Assembly: GCA_964019415.1 (NCBI GenBank)
Contig: OZ025883.1
Coordinates: 7,045,256-7,109,255 of the forward strand
Source: Ianthella basta
Taxonomy: Eukaryota; Porifera; Demospongiae; Verongiida; Ianthellidae
Reading direction: 5' to 3'
Length of the DNA stretch: 64,000 nucleotides
Positions 11,416-23,195 of the stretch are shown one piece after another. The notes below the pieces were generated by a model. That model did no database searches. It was not told the DNA's origin and was given only the letters and a program-made list of their open reading frames with translations. Position 1 is the stretch's first letter, and the number at the start of each line of letters is the position of its first letter. The position numbers and the translations under genes were made by a program.

Positions 11416-11867
11416 GTGAGGATTCTGTGTGTGAGTGCACTGTTAAGACTGCTGTGCTGTCCTGTGCAGCCAGTTCTATTGACCAGAGCTCAGTACATGG
11501 CCTCACACTTAAACCTGCCACAACTCTTGCTGTGTGTGATTAGCTGGTTGCATTTGGGCGTGATGTTAAGTGCCATCTTGGTGAGCGTGGACGGAGCACA
11601 GTTTGGTGTCCTTGAAGAGGTAGCACTGACTTCCTGTGGTTTGTAACACTGCCGGCATGCCTGTGTGAACACCCCGTACGGGTCTCATTGGGCCAGGAAG
11701 TGACTGCACTGAGCAATCTGTTTAGGATGTCCTTCTGTTCTAGTCAAGGAGTGGACACACGTACAACACACATACACACACACTGCACAGTCACAAAGTG
11801 TACACACACGCACATGTATCTACAGTGTACATAGGCAGAGTTTATATTGATACCATGCCAGTCTATC
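11416..11867. other. Spacer, nothing recognised
   Basis: It is shared with 33952-34414 and 43284-43634. It holds a short ACAC-rich stretch near 11765-11815 and no recognised gene. Confidence 0.4.
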
Positions 11868-12135
11868 TGTACTTGGCCTGTCCCCCTCACCTGTCCCCCT
11901 CACCTGTCCCCCTTACCTGCCCCCCTCACCCATCCCCCTAACCCGTTCCCCCACCTGTCCCCCTTACCTGCCCCCCTCACCTGTCCCCCTAACCTGTCCC
12001 CCCCACCTGTCCCCCTCACCTGTCTCCCTTACCTGCCCCCCTCACCCGTCCCCCTAACCCGTCCCCTCACCTGTCCCCCTAACCCGTCCCCTCACCTGTC
12101 CCCCTAACCCGTCCCCTTACCTGCCCCCCTTAGCG
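11868..12135. repeat. 12-bp C-rich minisatellite, short array
   Basis: The same CCCCTCACCTGT-type unit as at 7395-9985, in a smaller array. A shorter version (34415-34535) sits at the equivalent place in the second block. Confidence 0.9.
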
Positions 12136-13107
12136 TCCCCTGTAATGAATATAAACACCCACTCTATTCCACACAACGGGTGTTATCCCTTCCCACGGTG
12201 TGTGTGTGTGTCTCCCAAACACACTCTTTCCATGCAGTGTGTGTTGGTGTGTCTCGTGTGCTGTGAAATACACTAACCCCATCTTGTATAGTTTGTACCA
12301 GCCACTGGTATTTCTAGAGCATTCTCTATTGTCTTCCTACTGACCTGGCCTACTATTGACTACAGCATGTGAACAGAGTGGTTGGCATTTTACACTCCAT
12401 CACACTAAACTTATATAACTAACAGGATGCATGCTTCATACCAACACCATTTGCTAGCTTGGTCATGCCAGTTTGCATCACCGGCCCCTATATGGCAAGG
12501 TGATCCCAGGATGCACCACGTGGAGGTCGGCATGATTCGCATCCCAAAGGGCGGTGTTTGCTTGCATGGGGCAACTTAATCCCCGCAAACATTCACCAAC
12601 CCATGGCTATAGTAGCCGGTGTGACACATATGTAGTGTCAGTACATGGTAATTCACAAGAAGGTGGCCACAGTAGCCAGTGTGACACATTTCGTGTCATT
12701 ACATGGTGATAATATGGCCATGGTGGCCTTTGTGACACTCGTGTGTCTCCAAGTGAAGCTATTGCCTGCAGCAATGGAAAGCTACACAGTAAGAATCAGG
12801 GTAAATGAAGCAACCAAGGTTAGGTTGACAAAGTACACTTGATGTGCTCGCAATATTGCGGTGTGCACGTGTCACACATACGTATATGAAGCAGGGCATA
12901 TAGTGCCTCAGTTCACACAATGCTACATGTACATTGCTTTCATACAAGCATTTGCACTATATGTATGGCTATGCACATACTGTCCTGCTATGTACTTTGC
13001 AGGAAGTATGTGGAAATTGAACACACATCTATAGCAGAGCTGCTAAGACAACCATGTGTCAGTCACATGGAAAGGCTACGCATGTGTCTATAAGAGACAT
13101 AAATTAT
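12136..13107. other. Gene-free spacer, shared with 34536-35506
   Basis: No gene was recognised. Two related stretches near 12610-12720 repeat a motif (ATGG, GTGGCC, AGTAGCC, GTGTGACACAT) two to three times. The region is almost identical in the second unit. Confidence 0.4.
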
Positions 13108-13372
13108 ACTAAACATTAACATACACAATACTATACTATACTACATTTACACAGTACAGTACAGTACTAAACTATACATTAACATACACAATACTATACT
13201 ATACTACATTTACACAGTACAGTACAGTACTAAACTATACATTAACATACACAATACTATAATATACTACATTTACACAGTACAGTACAGTACTAAACTA
13301 TACATTAACATACACAATACTATACTATACTACATTTATACAGTACAGTACAGTACTAAACTATACATTATG
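13108..13372. repeat. 63-bp tandem repeat, four units
   Basis: CATTAACATACACAATACTA recurs at 13114, 13177, 13240 and 13303, an exact 63-bp period, followed by a partial unit. The unit itself is built from smaller ACTATACTAT and ACAGTACAGT steps. The second block (35507-35706) has three units. Confidence 0.9.
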
Positions 13373-13524
13373 TAGACACTCGATCGCATACATACAACAT
13401 CATAAAACATTACATAAACAATATCATAACTTAACTCAAAGTACTTGCTTCATTTATTTCGATATTATATATTTGGGTGTCATGCACTGAAAGCTGGTTG
13501 GTATGGTTGGTTCGGCGCTCACGT

Positions 13525-13860
13525 CGTTCTTTACAAAGCTTTAAACCCTCTCTAATGACGTTTCGCCGTGTTTGAATCGAACGAAATGTGGTCATAAACA
13601 TGTGTTAATAGAGTGATACTAATAAAAAGCCTAAGGAACGTCTCTTCTGCGAGATACAGCTCCAATTATCACTGACGGACATTGTAAAATGGCCGCGCGC
13701 TCGACGCTTTCTGTTTGCTAGGCTCAAAACCATCTTTCTTTAGATTTCGCCGTATATCCAAAGAACGCAAAGTGTTTCTAGAACATGTTTAAGTAATATT
13801 ATTGTGGTAGGAAGCTTACTTAACTGTTTTTCTGCGAGGTACAGCCCTAAATACAACAGA
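13525..13860. repeat. Two diverged copies of a ~190-bp motif
   Basis: Segments 13535-13672 and 13725-13850 share a series of ordered motifs: TTTCGCCGT, GAACG-AA-GTG, ACATGT-TAA and TCTGCGAG-TACAGC. They look like an old tandem duplication, repeated again at 35870-36185. Function unknown. Confidence 0.5.
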
Positions 13861-15260
13861 AGTCTAGTGACCCGTAGGCCAATAATGGAGGACCAGCGAG
13901 TCATGACACATAATTATAGCCATGATTCGCTCATATAGTCATCATAGGGTAGCCTTTTAGCCAGCACACTCCTCCTCCAGGCACAAAGTAACAATTGCTC
14001 ATTCAGAATGTCATATAGATCAAAAAGCAGTAGGCAAACATTTGACAGTTTGGTAGGGATGCTTTCACTGGATATGACTGGCTGCTCTGGAGACTTGAAA
14101 CTCTTTCAAACCCAACGGTCTAGTGTGTCTTGATGTATCTTTCAGGCCAACAACAATACTGTACCCCCAACTATCTAATTTACTGAACGTACATGGGAAA
14201 ATTGCTAGCAAGTAGTTCGAGGTTCAGGGGCGCCCCGGCGCCCCACGAGTTTTTTTAACTCGAAATACTTATTATATATAATTTCCTCCCCTTTCTATAA
14301 TTCTCTGTGTGTCCTGTATACACCGGTGATGGGAGGTCTCACCATTGCAATAGGTAGCTGTACACATGTACTCTAACTGTTATAATTGTAATGAATGTCT
14401 TTGTACAGTTACTTGACGAATATTTGCCCTTAGGGTGGGTTCCCAGCCTGTTACCTGCAATTTGCGTGTGTGACTCATCAAAATCATCTACGTGTGATGA
14501 TCGACACGTTTCCATAGACTAGCTCCGTAATCTCCATGGGCACAAGTTCATTGTGTCGGTACGTTTTGTCTAAAGGAGGCCAGTGGCAGAGTCACCAACC
14601 ACCTTAGACCACCCACAGTATGTGTGCCATGTTTCATGTTGACTGGTATAGAAAACTGATGGATGAGCTCCTGAACAAAGAAACTACCATCTCTGCCGTA
14701 TCCCTTAGATACGTATTGTGGCAATTGTAAAGATACAAGAAATGACCTTTAACCAAATTTCATCCCTGCCTTCACCATCTCAACGCTTCCCCAAGTTGAT
14801 ACCACGTTTGTTGGCCTTTTGTTGCCAACTGAAGGAGTGTATATGTTTCCTTACCTTGGACCACCTTGTGCATTATATAATATGCCTACACTGTGCCACC
14901 ACCACCACCACCACCACCACCACCACCACCACCACACACAGTACAAGTTACATTACGACAGTACAGCACATGTGCTGGTGGTGTGAATGCACTAGTCACT
15001 GGTAGAAATAGATCACCAGCGGCAGTTGCAGAGGTTCGATCAACATCACCTGAGCAAAAGGAGTAATTACGCTAGTTACTACATAGTAGAAAATTAGACA
15101 GCACCCATGTGAGCTACAGTGGTTGGGAACATGTGTTGGTGCAGTAGAAACAGACCTCCAGAGTATGTTACATGAGGCTGAGGACCACATGTGTAGTGCA
15201 CAATGCAGGAAGCAATGTATCTTGCATAAGGGTGTGTACACTGTATGGTATTCCCATATA
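13861..15260. other. Gene-free spacer with short CAC run
   Basis: The region is near-identical to 36186-37612. It contains a CAC triplet run at about 14898-14934, which is longer and interrupted at 37228-37288 in the other copy. No convincing gene was seen. Confidence 0.4.
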
Positions 15261-15436
15261 CAGTGGAACCTCAGAAATAAGACCACCATCTGGGCCATGA
15301 GAAGTGGTCTTATTTTCAAAGTGGTCTTACTTTCACAATCAAACAATGCATGTGTACATGGATATGGGACTAAACCAAAGTGGTCTTATTTCTAAGGTGG
15401 TCGTTTTATAGAGGTGGTCGTTTAGCAGGGCCACTG
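15261..15436. mobile_element. Pogo/mariner-type MITE, 176 bp, copy 1
   Basis: It starts CAGTGGAACCTCAGAAATAA and ends AGCAGGGCCACTG, with TA on both sides as the target duplication. Internally it carries repeated AAGTGGTCTTA motifs. CAGT ends with a TA site fit the pogo/Tigger group of Tc1/mariner MITEs. The second copy is at 37613-37788. Confidence 0.7.
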
Positions 15437-15524
15437 TATGCACGTTACATCTGCTTACTGTGCATGCATTGTACATTATATAATGGCACCCTGAGAAGTT
15501 GTTGTCCCCGTCTCCCAGTGGGGT

Positions 15525-16150
15525 CCATTGCGTCTTATGGGGGGTGGGGGGAGGGGCCAGTGCATCCTATATGGGGTCCAGTGCATCCTATATGGGTCCA
15601 GTGCATCTTATGGGGGGTGGGGGGGGAGGGGTCAGTGCATCCTATATGGGGTCCAGTGCATCCTATATGGGTCCAGTGCATCCTATGTGGGGTCCAGTGC
15701 ATCCTATATGGGGTCCAGTGCGTCCTATATGGGGTCCAGTGTGTCCTATGGTGGGTCCAGTGCGTCCTATATGGGTCCAGTGCATCCTATGGGGGGTCCA
15801 GTGCGTCCTATATGGGGTCCAGTGCGTCCTATATGGGGTCCAGTGTGTCCTATATGGGGTTCAGTGCATCCTATATGGGGTCCAATGCGTTCTATGGTGG
15901 GTCCAGTGCGTCCTGAATGGGGTCCAGTACGTTCTATGGGGGGTTCAGTGCGTTCTATGGGGGATTCAGTGCATCCTATGGGGGGTCCAGTACGTTCTAT
16001 GTAGGATCCAGTGCGTTCTATGGTGGGTCCCGTGCATTCTATATGGGGTCCAGTGTGTCTTATATCGGGTCTAGTGCGTCCTATTGGGGATCTATTGCAT
16101 CTTATATGGGGTCCAGTGTGTCCAAAATGGGGTGCAGTACGTCCTATATG
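15525..16150. repeat. 21-bp satellite (GTCCAGTGCATCCTATATGGG)-type, array 1
   Basis: Head-to-tail units of about 21 bp with core CCAGTGCATCCTATATGGGG. The 7-codon period gives open frames in several frames (GSSASYM repeats) that are not genes. The array stops at the intron end just before a truncated mTOR exon. Confidence 0.9.
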
Positions 16151-16184
16151 GTCTTGCTTTCATGGTCTCTCTTGGTCTCCACAA

Positions 16185-16275
16185 GGAGGATCTCCAAGAA
16201 TGACTGAGTGGAGTGGTTGTGTCAGCTTGGAGTGGAGCTGCTGAAGGAGTCCCCTAGCCCCACCCTGCGTTCCTG
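16185..16275 (+). pseudogene. mTOR-derived exon, truncated copy b
   Basis: It reads RISKND, stop, VEWLCQLGVELLKESPSP and then breaks off after TLRSC. The TGA at the Trp position and the lost 3' part show that it is dead. Its position right after the 21-bp satellite mirrors the intact exon at 32612. Confidence 0.75.
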
Positions 16276-16409
16276 TTTCCCTATTTTATCCAATATTTTA
16301 CCTGAACGTAGGTTGCATGGTACCAAGGTCCTACAAGACTGTATAATAATGTTTGTGTCTGTGTGATTGCTATTTGTCCATGCAGACCTTTTGGCTGTTA
16401 AGCATATAG

Positions 16410-16714
16410 TTCCTTCATGAAGAAACAAAGTTGTTCCAGCGTGCTTATGTGAACAGTTTGGTGTTGCATGAAACACTTGCAAAGGCTCAGCAGTTGCTTG
16501 ATACAAAGGAATACAAGGGAGTTCTTCTTGGTAGTGAAGAGAGATCAGCTGACAACACTGGTGGTGAGAGGTGAGCTTGCAAAACCCCTTGCAATTGTGA
16601 ACGACATTGTAGTTTAAGGTGCTCACGAATGTGGACTATACCAATCTCTTCTTGTGTAGGTAGTGATGAATACACTCCTCTGTACAACATCTCGTCATTC
16701 CAGGAGAGAGAGAA
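16410..16714 (+). other. Two unidentified exon-like open segments
   Basis: The first segment (about 16411-16560) reads LHEETKLFQRAYVNSLVLHE and continues TLAKAQQLLDTKEYKGVLLG. A donor GGTG|GTGAGA near 16560 joins in phase to an acceptor TTGTGTAG at about 16660, giving GSDEYTPLYNISSFQEREK before GTGAGG. The composition is protein-like, with an amphipathic helix, and unlike the surrounding repeats. I do not recognise the family. It occurs once in the window, so it is a stray gene fragment of unknown origin. Confidence 0.4.
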
Positions 16715-17506
16715 GGTGAGGGAGAATTGTTTTGCTGTCTAACTGTTGTCCATTCTCCATCAGCAAAGTTAGTGTGATAGAATGTTGCTCTTTAAATGTG
16801 ATTCAGTTCAAGCTATCCCCGAAAGAGAGTAAACTTCAGTGCTCTTGCTAAATGTTAATATGTCCGAACAGAACAGAACAGAACGGCCCAGGGTGTGGCT
16901 GGTCCATACTTTCCATTCTTTGTCAGCGATTCAATCCTGCGGACGCTGGAATGTGGTGGATTAGTGGGAGAGTATGCACAGGCTATACCATTTGTGGGGC
17001 ATTGTTGGCAGTGAACAGCTTTCTATCTGGGATGTAAACCTCTAACTGTATGTTTGTTTCATTTGTGATTCACCTAGCAATAGGCTCTAATGTAGTGTTG
17101 AAATTGTGCTAATTGTGACACATCTTGTCCAAGTCTGTCCTGCATCGTCTTGCAGTGGCTGTGTGTGTCATTGTGTGTGTATGTGCATGTGTTTGTAAGC
17201 ACCACACTGTGTACATAGCAATGTGTGTGTTGTGTGTACATGAAGGTAGCAATGTGTGCACATTCCACACCACCAGGCCTGTCCACACTTCCAGGCTCTT
17301 TCCGTTCTCCTCAACCCGTCTTCAAACTGCCACACCTCCATTGCCTGTTTGTCAGGCACACTCAGTGACATGTATGTGACTGGACTCAGGCTCCCCCCAC
17401 AATGCCATACACTCACCTAGTAATACATTATGTGAATTGTACATGTTTGGTTTCCAATCCACCCACTCTATTGTATGTGTTGTCTGTCTCCACTCCTCCC
17501 CTGCAG
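16715..17506. other. Spacer shared with 44400-45027 and 51310-51709
   Basis: It contains TG-rich stretches near 17158-17240 and an open piece ending IPFVGHCWQ near 17015, which is longer in the 44-kb copy. No recognised gene. Confidence 0.4.
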
Positions 17507-17950
17507 TGAGCTGTTGAATGTGTCCTTTGTCTCCTGCTGGATGGAGCTGGGGACGGCTCAGAAGGAGGACTTGGTGGTCAATCTGAAGCTGTCTCTCTCT
17601 GTCCCCAACATCCCTGAGATCACACCGACACTCCTCAACCTTGCAGAGTTTATGGAACACTCCAAGGTGGCCTCTGTAAGCTGGGCTCTTACTGAGTGTG
17701 CTCTTATTGGGTGTGCTCTTATTGTGTTGGCTTTGGTGTGCTTTAACTATAGGCAGTGGGCCTATATTAGTAGCGTTACTATAGAGCATGTCCACTGATT
17801 GTAGCCCCTCCCCCAGGGTCACCCGACACTGAACCCTGCCCTCTTGGGGGAGTGGCCCTAGAGCTGCTGAGCATATGCCAAGGCCCTCCACTACAAGGAA
17901 GTGGAGTTCCACAAGGGACCCAACACCAAGATCATGGAGTCCCTCATCAG
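17507..17950 (+). pseudogene. mTOR-derived exon pair ([11 protein letters not shown] / AKALHYKE), copy 1
   Basis: Exon 17507-17675 reads [20 protein letters not shown] and ends [19 protein letters not shown]. It matches mTOR LFNAAFVSCWSEL and [14 protein letters not shown]. Exon 17817-17950 reads GHPTLNPALLGEWP, stop, SC, stop, AYAKALHYKEVEFHKGPN and ends KIMESLIR. It matches mTOR VLLGERAAKCRAYAKALHYK. The two in-frame stops disable it. The first exon begins at the same split codon as the RISK exon ends, so these were once consecutive mTOR exons. Confidence 0.85.
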
Positions 17951-18682
17951 GTGAGAGGGAGGTGTGTGTGTGTGTGGTGTGCAGTGTGTGTTTATGTATG
18001 TGTACATGTTTGTGTGTGTGAAGGAGTGTGTTTAGGAACACAGTTTGGTGCTCTTGTTCCCATTTCCAGTTTTGTCTGTCACACACACACACACACACAC
18101 AACTATAGCTACACTCACATGTAGTGTGCTGGTTGGGAGGGAGAAACTTTTCTTGAAGCTCTAGTGTGCACAGTTGTGATGTGGTTTCAGGGAAAGAGTG
18201 GTTTTGGTGTGTAAGGAAGGTGTGTGTGCACACAAGATAGTCTTTTGTGTGTAGTTGACTATAGTCCATTTTTGGGCATTGTCTGTGGTCAGTGCTCACC
18301 TCACGACTGGTGAGCAAGTGCACTGGAGTGTGTGTGACCTTGTCAGCTGAGGCAGTGCTGACCAGCACACAAGGGAATCAGATTACATGGTCACCTTTCA
18401 TGGGGGAATTCCCTTACTATGTGTGGGTGTGTTGTACATTCCAGTCATGAGGTGTGACTGGAAATGAAGTGAGAACTACACTTCACACATTAGCCATGTT
18501 TGACTACACTAAACTACATGATGTTGAGCATGTGACAGTCATGTGACCTTACAATGTGATTGCATCACATGACTGTCATGTAACTTTTAATGTGTGTAGA
18601 CTCACTCCACACAGTGTGTGTACGCATGTGAGTGTAGAGTTTACCTCATGTCCTGTGTGTGGTGTGGTCTTGTCCAGTGTCC
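17951..18682. other. Spacer shared with 45472-46200 and 52154-52760
   Basis: It contains GT- and CA-rich stretches and palindromic TCACATGACTGTCATGTGA-type motifs near 18530-18590. No gene was recognised. Confidence 0.4.
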
Positions 18683-18810
18683 ATGAGGATCTCCAAGAAT
18701 GACTGAGTGGAGTGGTTGTGTCAGCTTGGAGTGGAGCTGCTGAAGGAGTCCCCTAGCCCCACCCTGTGTTCCTGTTGGGCCCTTGCTCAAGTGTAGAAGT
18801 CACTTCCTCA
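18683..18810 (+). pseudogene. mTOR-derived exon (start of FAT region), copy c
   Basis: It reads RISKND, stop, VEWLCQLGVELLKESPSP, TLCSCWALAQV, stop, KSLP and ends at a GTGAGT donor. The two stop codons and its position directly upstream of a FATC exon show that it is a displaced duplicate. Confidence 0.8.
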
Positions 18811-19128
18811 GTGAGTGGAGTGTGTGAGTGTGCATGGGTGAGAGTGACTGGTGAGTGCTTGAGTGGGTGAGTGGCCGTACATCATCCACTCTCATCTCCC
18901 CTAACTCTTCGTTTCCCCGGCCTCTGCCACTCCTATGTAGCTACCTCCCCTCCCACTTTATCCCTCCATCCGCCTCCTCTTCTGTCCCTCCCTCTCTGTC
19001 CCTACCTCCTCCCCTCCCTATCTGCCCCTCCCCACTCTACCCCCTTTGCCCCTCCCTCCAGGGGTAAAGGTATCAGTTGTTGCCATGGTGACCTATCCTC
19101 ATCACATGACCTGTTTCCTGTTCCTCAG

Positions 19129-19234
19129 GTAACGACTTCCCCCATGAGAAGGGCATTGATGTGTGTCGTCAAGTGCAGCTGCTGATTGATCAAGCCACTT
19201 CACATGAGAACCTCTGCCAGTGCTACATCGGATG
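19129..19234 (+). pseudogene. mTOR FATC-domain exon, copy 1
   Basis: It reads [20 protein letters not shown] and [15 protein letters not shown] after a TTCCTCAG acceptor. It is nearly identical to the end of animal mTOR ([30 protein letters not shown]). FATC is the C-terminal 30-odd residues needed for kinase activity. The exon itself is open, and GATG|GTGAGT could be a donor within the Trp codon, but no CPFW-encoding exon follows and it lies upstream of a kinase-domain fragment. It is therefore classed as a remnant. Confidence 0.8.
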
Positions 19235-19359
19235 GTGAGTGTGTGGTCCCCTTGTGTGTTGATGTGTGTGGGAGGGGGGAGGAGGGAGATGTACACTGAG
19301 TGTACAGTGGGTAGCTGGTCATTGACTGGTGCCATGTAGTTAGTATAGTGTGTGTTACA

Positions 19360-20850
19360 CCTCCCTCCTCCTCTGCCCCTCCCACCTTTCCCCTCTGCCC
19401 CTCCCGTCCCTCGCCCTCCCTACCCCTCTGTCACTCCCACCCCTCCTCTCTGCCCCTCCCACTCCTCCCTCTTCCCCTCCCACTCCTCTGCCCCTCCCAC
19501 CGTCTACCTCTGCCCCTCCCACCTCTCCCCCTCTGACCCTCCAACCCCTCCCCCTCTGTCTTTCCCACCCCTCCCACTCTGCCCCTCCCACCCCTCTGCC
19601 CCCTTCACCCCTCCCCCTCTGCCCCTCCCACCCCTCCCCCACTGCCCCTCCCACTCTCCCTCTGCCCCTCCCACCCTCCACCTCTGACCCTCCCACCCCT
19701 CCCCCTCTGTCCTTCCCACTCCTCCCACTCTGCCCCTCCTACCCCTCTGCCCCTCTCACCCCTCCCCCTCTGCCCCTCCCACCCCTCCCCCTTCCCCTCC
19801 CACTCCTCTGCTCCTCCCACCGTCTACCTCTGCCCCTCCCACCTCTCCCTCTGCCCCTCCCACCCCTCCCCCTCTGTCGCTCCCACCCCTCTCCTTCTGC
19901 CCCTCCCACCCCTCCCTCTCTGCCCCTCCCACTCCTCCCTCTTCCCCTCCCACCCCTCCCTCTCTGCCCCTCCCACTCCTCCCTCTTCCCCTCCCACTCC
20001 TCTGCCCCTCCCACCGTCTACCTCTGCCCCTCCCACCTCTCCCCCTCTGTCCCTCCCACCCCTCCCCCTGTGTCCTTTCCACCCCTCCCACTCTGCCCCT
20101 CCCACCCCTCTGCCCCTCTCACCCTTCCCCCTCTGCCCCTCCCACCCCTCCCACTCTCCCTCTGCCCCTCCCACTCTCCCTCTGCCCCTCCCACCCTCCG
20201 CCTCTGTCCCTCCCACCCCTCCCCCTCTGTCCTTCCCACCCCTCCCACTCTGCCCCTCCCACCCCTCTGCCCCTCCCACCCCTCCCCCTCTGCCCCTCCC
20301 ACCCCTCCCACTCTCCCTCTGCCCCTCCCACCCTCCACCTCTGACCCTCCCACCCCTCCTCCTCTGTCCTTCCCACTCCTCCCACTCTACCCCTCCTACC
20401 CCTCCCCCTCTGCCCCTCCCCTCCCACCCCTCCCTCTCTGCCCCTCCCACCTCTCCCCCTCTGTCCCTCTGACCTCTCCACCTCTGCCACCCCTCTCCCT
20501 CTGCCCCTCCCATCCCTCCCCCTCTGTCGCTCCCACCCCTCCCACTCTGCCACTCTGCCCCTCCAACCCCTCCCCTCTGCCCCTCCCACCCCTTCCCTCT
20601 ACCTCTCCCACCACTCACCCTCTGCCCCTCCCACCCCTCACCCTCTGCCCCTGCCATCTCTCACCCTCTGCCCCTCCCATCCCTCACCCTCTGCTCCTCC
20701 CATCCCTCACCCTCTGCCCCTCCCAACCCTCACCTGCCCCTCCCACCCCTCCCCTCTGTCCCCCCACCCCTCACCCACTGTCCCTCCCACCCCTCACCCT
20801 CTGCCCCTCCCACCCCTCCCCCTCTGCCCCTCCCTCTCCTTTCTCCAGCT
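19360..20850. repeat. Polypyrimidine satellite, 1.5 kb, after FATC exon
   Basis: Irregular units of CCCCTCCCACCCCTCCCCCT followed by CTG fill the intron behind the FATC exon. The strand is almost pure C and T. All three frames stay open for long stretches (Pro/Ser/Leu), which reflects composition and not coding. Equivalent blocks follow the other FATC copies. Confidence 0.9.
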
Positions 20851-20956
20851 GCTGTTAGTGTAGTGTGTGTTACAGTACTCCTCTTCATGCATGCTGTACA
20901 AGTCACTCACTGACTTTGTTGGAGTGAAATAATGCACTCTCTCATCTGTCTCCCCT

Positions 20957-20962
20957 GTGCAC

Positions 20963-21046
<84 letters not shown>
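20957..21046. repeat. (CA)n microsatellite
   Basis: An almost uninterrupted CA run of about 90 bp. Matching runs occur at the same place in the other blocks (49211-49268 and 54655-54690). Confidence 0.95.
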
Positions 21047-21048
<2 letters not shown>

Positions 21049-21049
21049 G

Positions 21050-21978
21050 GTATTCAACCTTCTTGTCTGCTGATGTGGACATTAACACTAAATACATACT
21101 CTATCTAATTATGTATTGTAAATGAGTCATAATTAATTTTGGTATTAATTCAAGTGGAGGCTATTCATTAGAACACATGTCAGTGTAGTCTCCTGTTCAA
21201 GTGTTGCATGTCCTCAAGTGTGTGTGTAGGTGTGTGCATAGTGAGCTCCTGTGTGGTCTGTCATGTGACAGGACACTGCTGTAACCACATGCATGGCAAG
21301 GACTGGGTAGTGTAAACAGAGGTGGGTGTTGTAAGGATGTCAGTTATCATAGTGGAGGGAAGTAGAGGGTGGGTCATGTGAACAGGTGCGTGGACTCCCA
21401 GGGCTCCTTTGGGACTAGTTAGTGCAAACAGACACCTCCAATCTCTGTTGTGCTAGTTCACACATCAGGTCACTCCAGTCAGGAGGTGAATGCACACAGA
21501 CTCCCCTCAGGCCCGGGCCCATTTGGAGAGGACAGTCCAAGTAATGCAGACACCCCACACTCCCCTAGCTCACACAGCAGACCACTTCACTCTTCTGACC
21601 AACTCCCATGCACCCATCACTCAGTCATGGACCAGATACATCACATCCAATGTACCCTTAGACCTGCACTGTTAACGCACACACACATGTACAGTCCACC
21701 ACTCACCCAATGTGGGCAGGAGTGTGTGTGTCTACTTGCACTCACCCTACAAAGTGCACAGTGTCCACTGTGTACGGCACGAGCTGGTGTGGTAGACCGT
21801 GAAGGGACAGGTGGACAACGTGTACTTGGATGGAACAGCAGTGGAAGAATCGCGTATTATTTACACAATCATGTTTTTTGTTCTGAAAGGAGCTTGAGTT
21901 ATGAAGATCTCCATCTGACACAAGAGTAGCTATTTCACCCTACACACCCTCTCCCCATCTTGTCCTGCCCACCCTCAG
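21050..21978. other. Spacer shared with 54831-55684
   Basis: No gene recognised. Several open stretches are not conserved as frames between the copies. The first part is also found at 49269-49530. Confidence 0.4.
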
Positions 21979-22072
21979 ATGTTGGCTGACTAGCTACGAC
22001 CACTTGTCTCTGCTGCAGAAGGTGGAGGTGTTTGAGCACACACTGGAGAGCACTCAGGATGAACTCCAGTAG
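21979..22072 (+). pseudogene. mTOR kinase-domain exon fragment (YDHL..VEVFEHTLE), copy 1
   Basis: After a CCTCAG acceptor it reads MLAD, then a 4-base TAGC insertion that shifts the frame, then YDHLSLLQKVEVFEHTLEST and QDELQ, stop. mTOR has MAPDYDHLTLMQKVEVFEHALN in its kinase domain. The TAGC insertion and the stop are shared with the copy at 55685. It lies immediately upstream of the promoter of ROCO copy 2. Confidence 0.8.
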
Positions 22073-22159
22073 TTACAACCTGTGACACTGTTGTGTGTAC
22101 CACCAAAGGACACTGCAGTCACTGCTGTACATGTGTGTGTGCTGTGTATGCACTCATTA

Positions 22160-22357
22160 TGACGTCATTCGGGCGCGTTACGGATATGGGTATTGTCGAG
22201 TCATTTCGTTGCTATGGTAGTCAGTGCTACACGCCCCAAAATCCAAGACCTTTAGTAGAGTTTGAGTTGTTCAGAGTCAGTGCTAGAGATAGAGTCATAG
22301 TTGAGTTTGTTTGAGTCGTTCTCTACCGGCCGGGCAGCCCTGGGTGGCTTAGTGGAG
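22160..22357 (+). promoter_or_regulatory. Promoter region and first non-coding exon of ROCO copy 2
   Basis: A perfect TGACGTCA (CRE/ATF-type site) lies at 22160-22167, in a CpG-bearing stretch (TTCGGGCGCGTTACGG). The likely first exon ends GTGGAG before the donor GTAAGT at 22358. The same arrangement is found at copy 3 (55853 and 56008). No clear TATA box was seen. The promoter call is inferred from position and conservation. Confidence 0.5.
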
Positions 22358-22547
22358 GTAAGTCCTAAGGCTTTTGCAAGTGGTTTGTGTGGAGTGGCTT
22401 GTTTGCTGTTTAGGAAGCGTTCAAGTGTACAAATCTAGCTACAGTTCACTAGCTAGCTAATGGCTGTCAAGTAGTTAGCTAAGTCTCGTAATTTCTAGCT
22501 GCTTCAACTGCTCATTTAGCTACAAATGTTTCCCATCTTTCATGCAG

Positions 22548-23195
22548 GTCACTCTCTCTCCACCGTCTTTTAATGGTAGTGCCCGGCCACAGACCAGACG
22601 GCCCAGTGTCTCTTGTACCAGCTCAGCCAACTGACACCTTCCCGTACACACTCCTCCGACAGAGGAAGCATTACGTCCCTTCAACACCAGGTTAACAGTT
22701 AACAGCAGCCTCGCAACTGACACCTTCCTGCACGCACTCCAGCTACAGAGGAAGCGCTGCGTCTCTTCAGCACTCAGTTAACAGCAGCCTCGCTCGAAAT
22801 TCACAGTGTTCGTTCCACCGTCATCAGCAGCGCCGTTCAGCCAAATACCTCAACACTCCTTCCTCCTTAACGCCTCGCCTCCTCGCGACCAACACATCCA
22901 ACCCACACCTCTACGGCTCAGTCTCTCGCAAGTAGCCCTCCGCATCCGACTGACTCTTCACCGTTCCTCGACGTATTCGCTCCTCCAACACCCCGTCCAT
23001 TAGCACCGTCTGGTTTCCCCCGTTCACCGTCCTGCTCAACACCTCCACACGCCTCCCCCCTTACCGCCTCGCCTCCTCCACCAACCACCAACAGCTGCAA
23101 CTCTCCGCTCCTTCCTCACGTGACGGCCGACAGTAGCAGCCAACACCCCTGCCCTCCTCCCTCCCTAGCGCCTCAGCCCAACACCTCTCCAACTG
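22548..23195 (+). other. Second 5' UTR exon of ROCO copy 2
   Basis: It lies between a CATGCAG acceptor and ACTG|GTGAGT, about 650 bp with no long open frame. It is rich in CTCC and CACC and contains internally repeated CACACTCC-GACAGAGGAAGC motifs (22640-22770). It is conserved at 56211-56865. The intron that follows ends at 23562, and the ROCO start codon is 41 nt downstream. Confidence 0.55.

Noticed and set aside
19350-20858. 502-codon Pro/Ser/Leu frame and long Gly/Arg/Glu frames on the other strand
   Set aside because: Polypyrimidine satellite composition lacks stop codons in all frames; no start context or domain.
21450-21929. 159-codon frame upstream of the YDHL fragment
   Set aside because: The sister copy at 55162 does not keep the frame, and no family is recognised.
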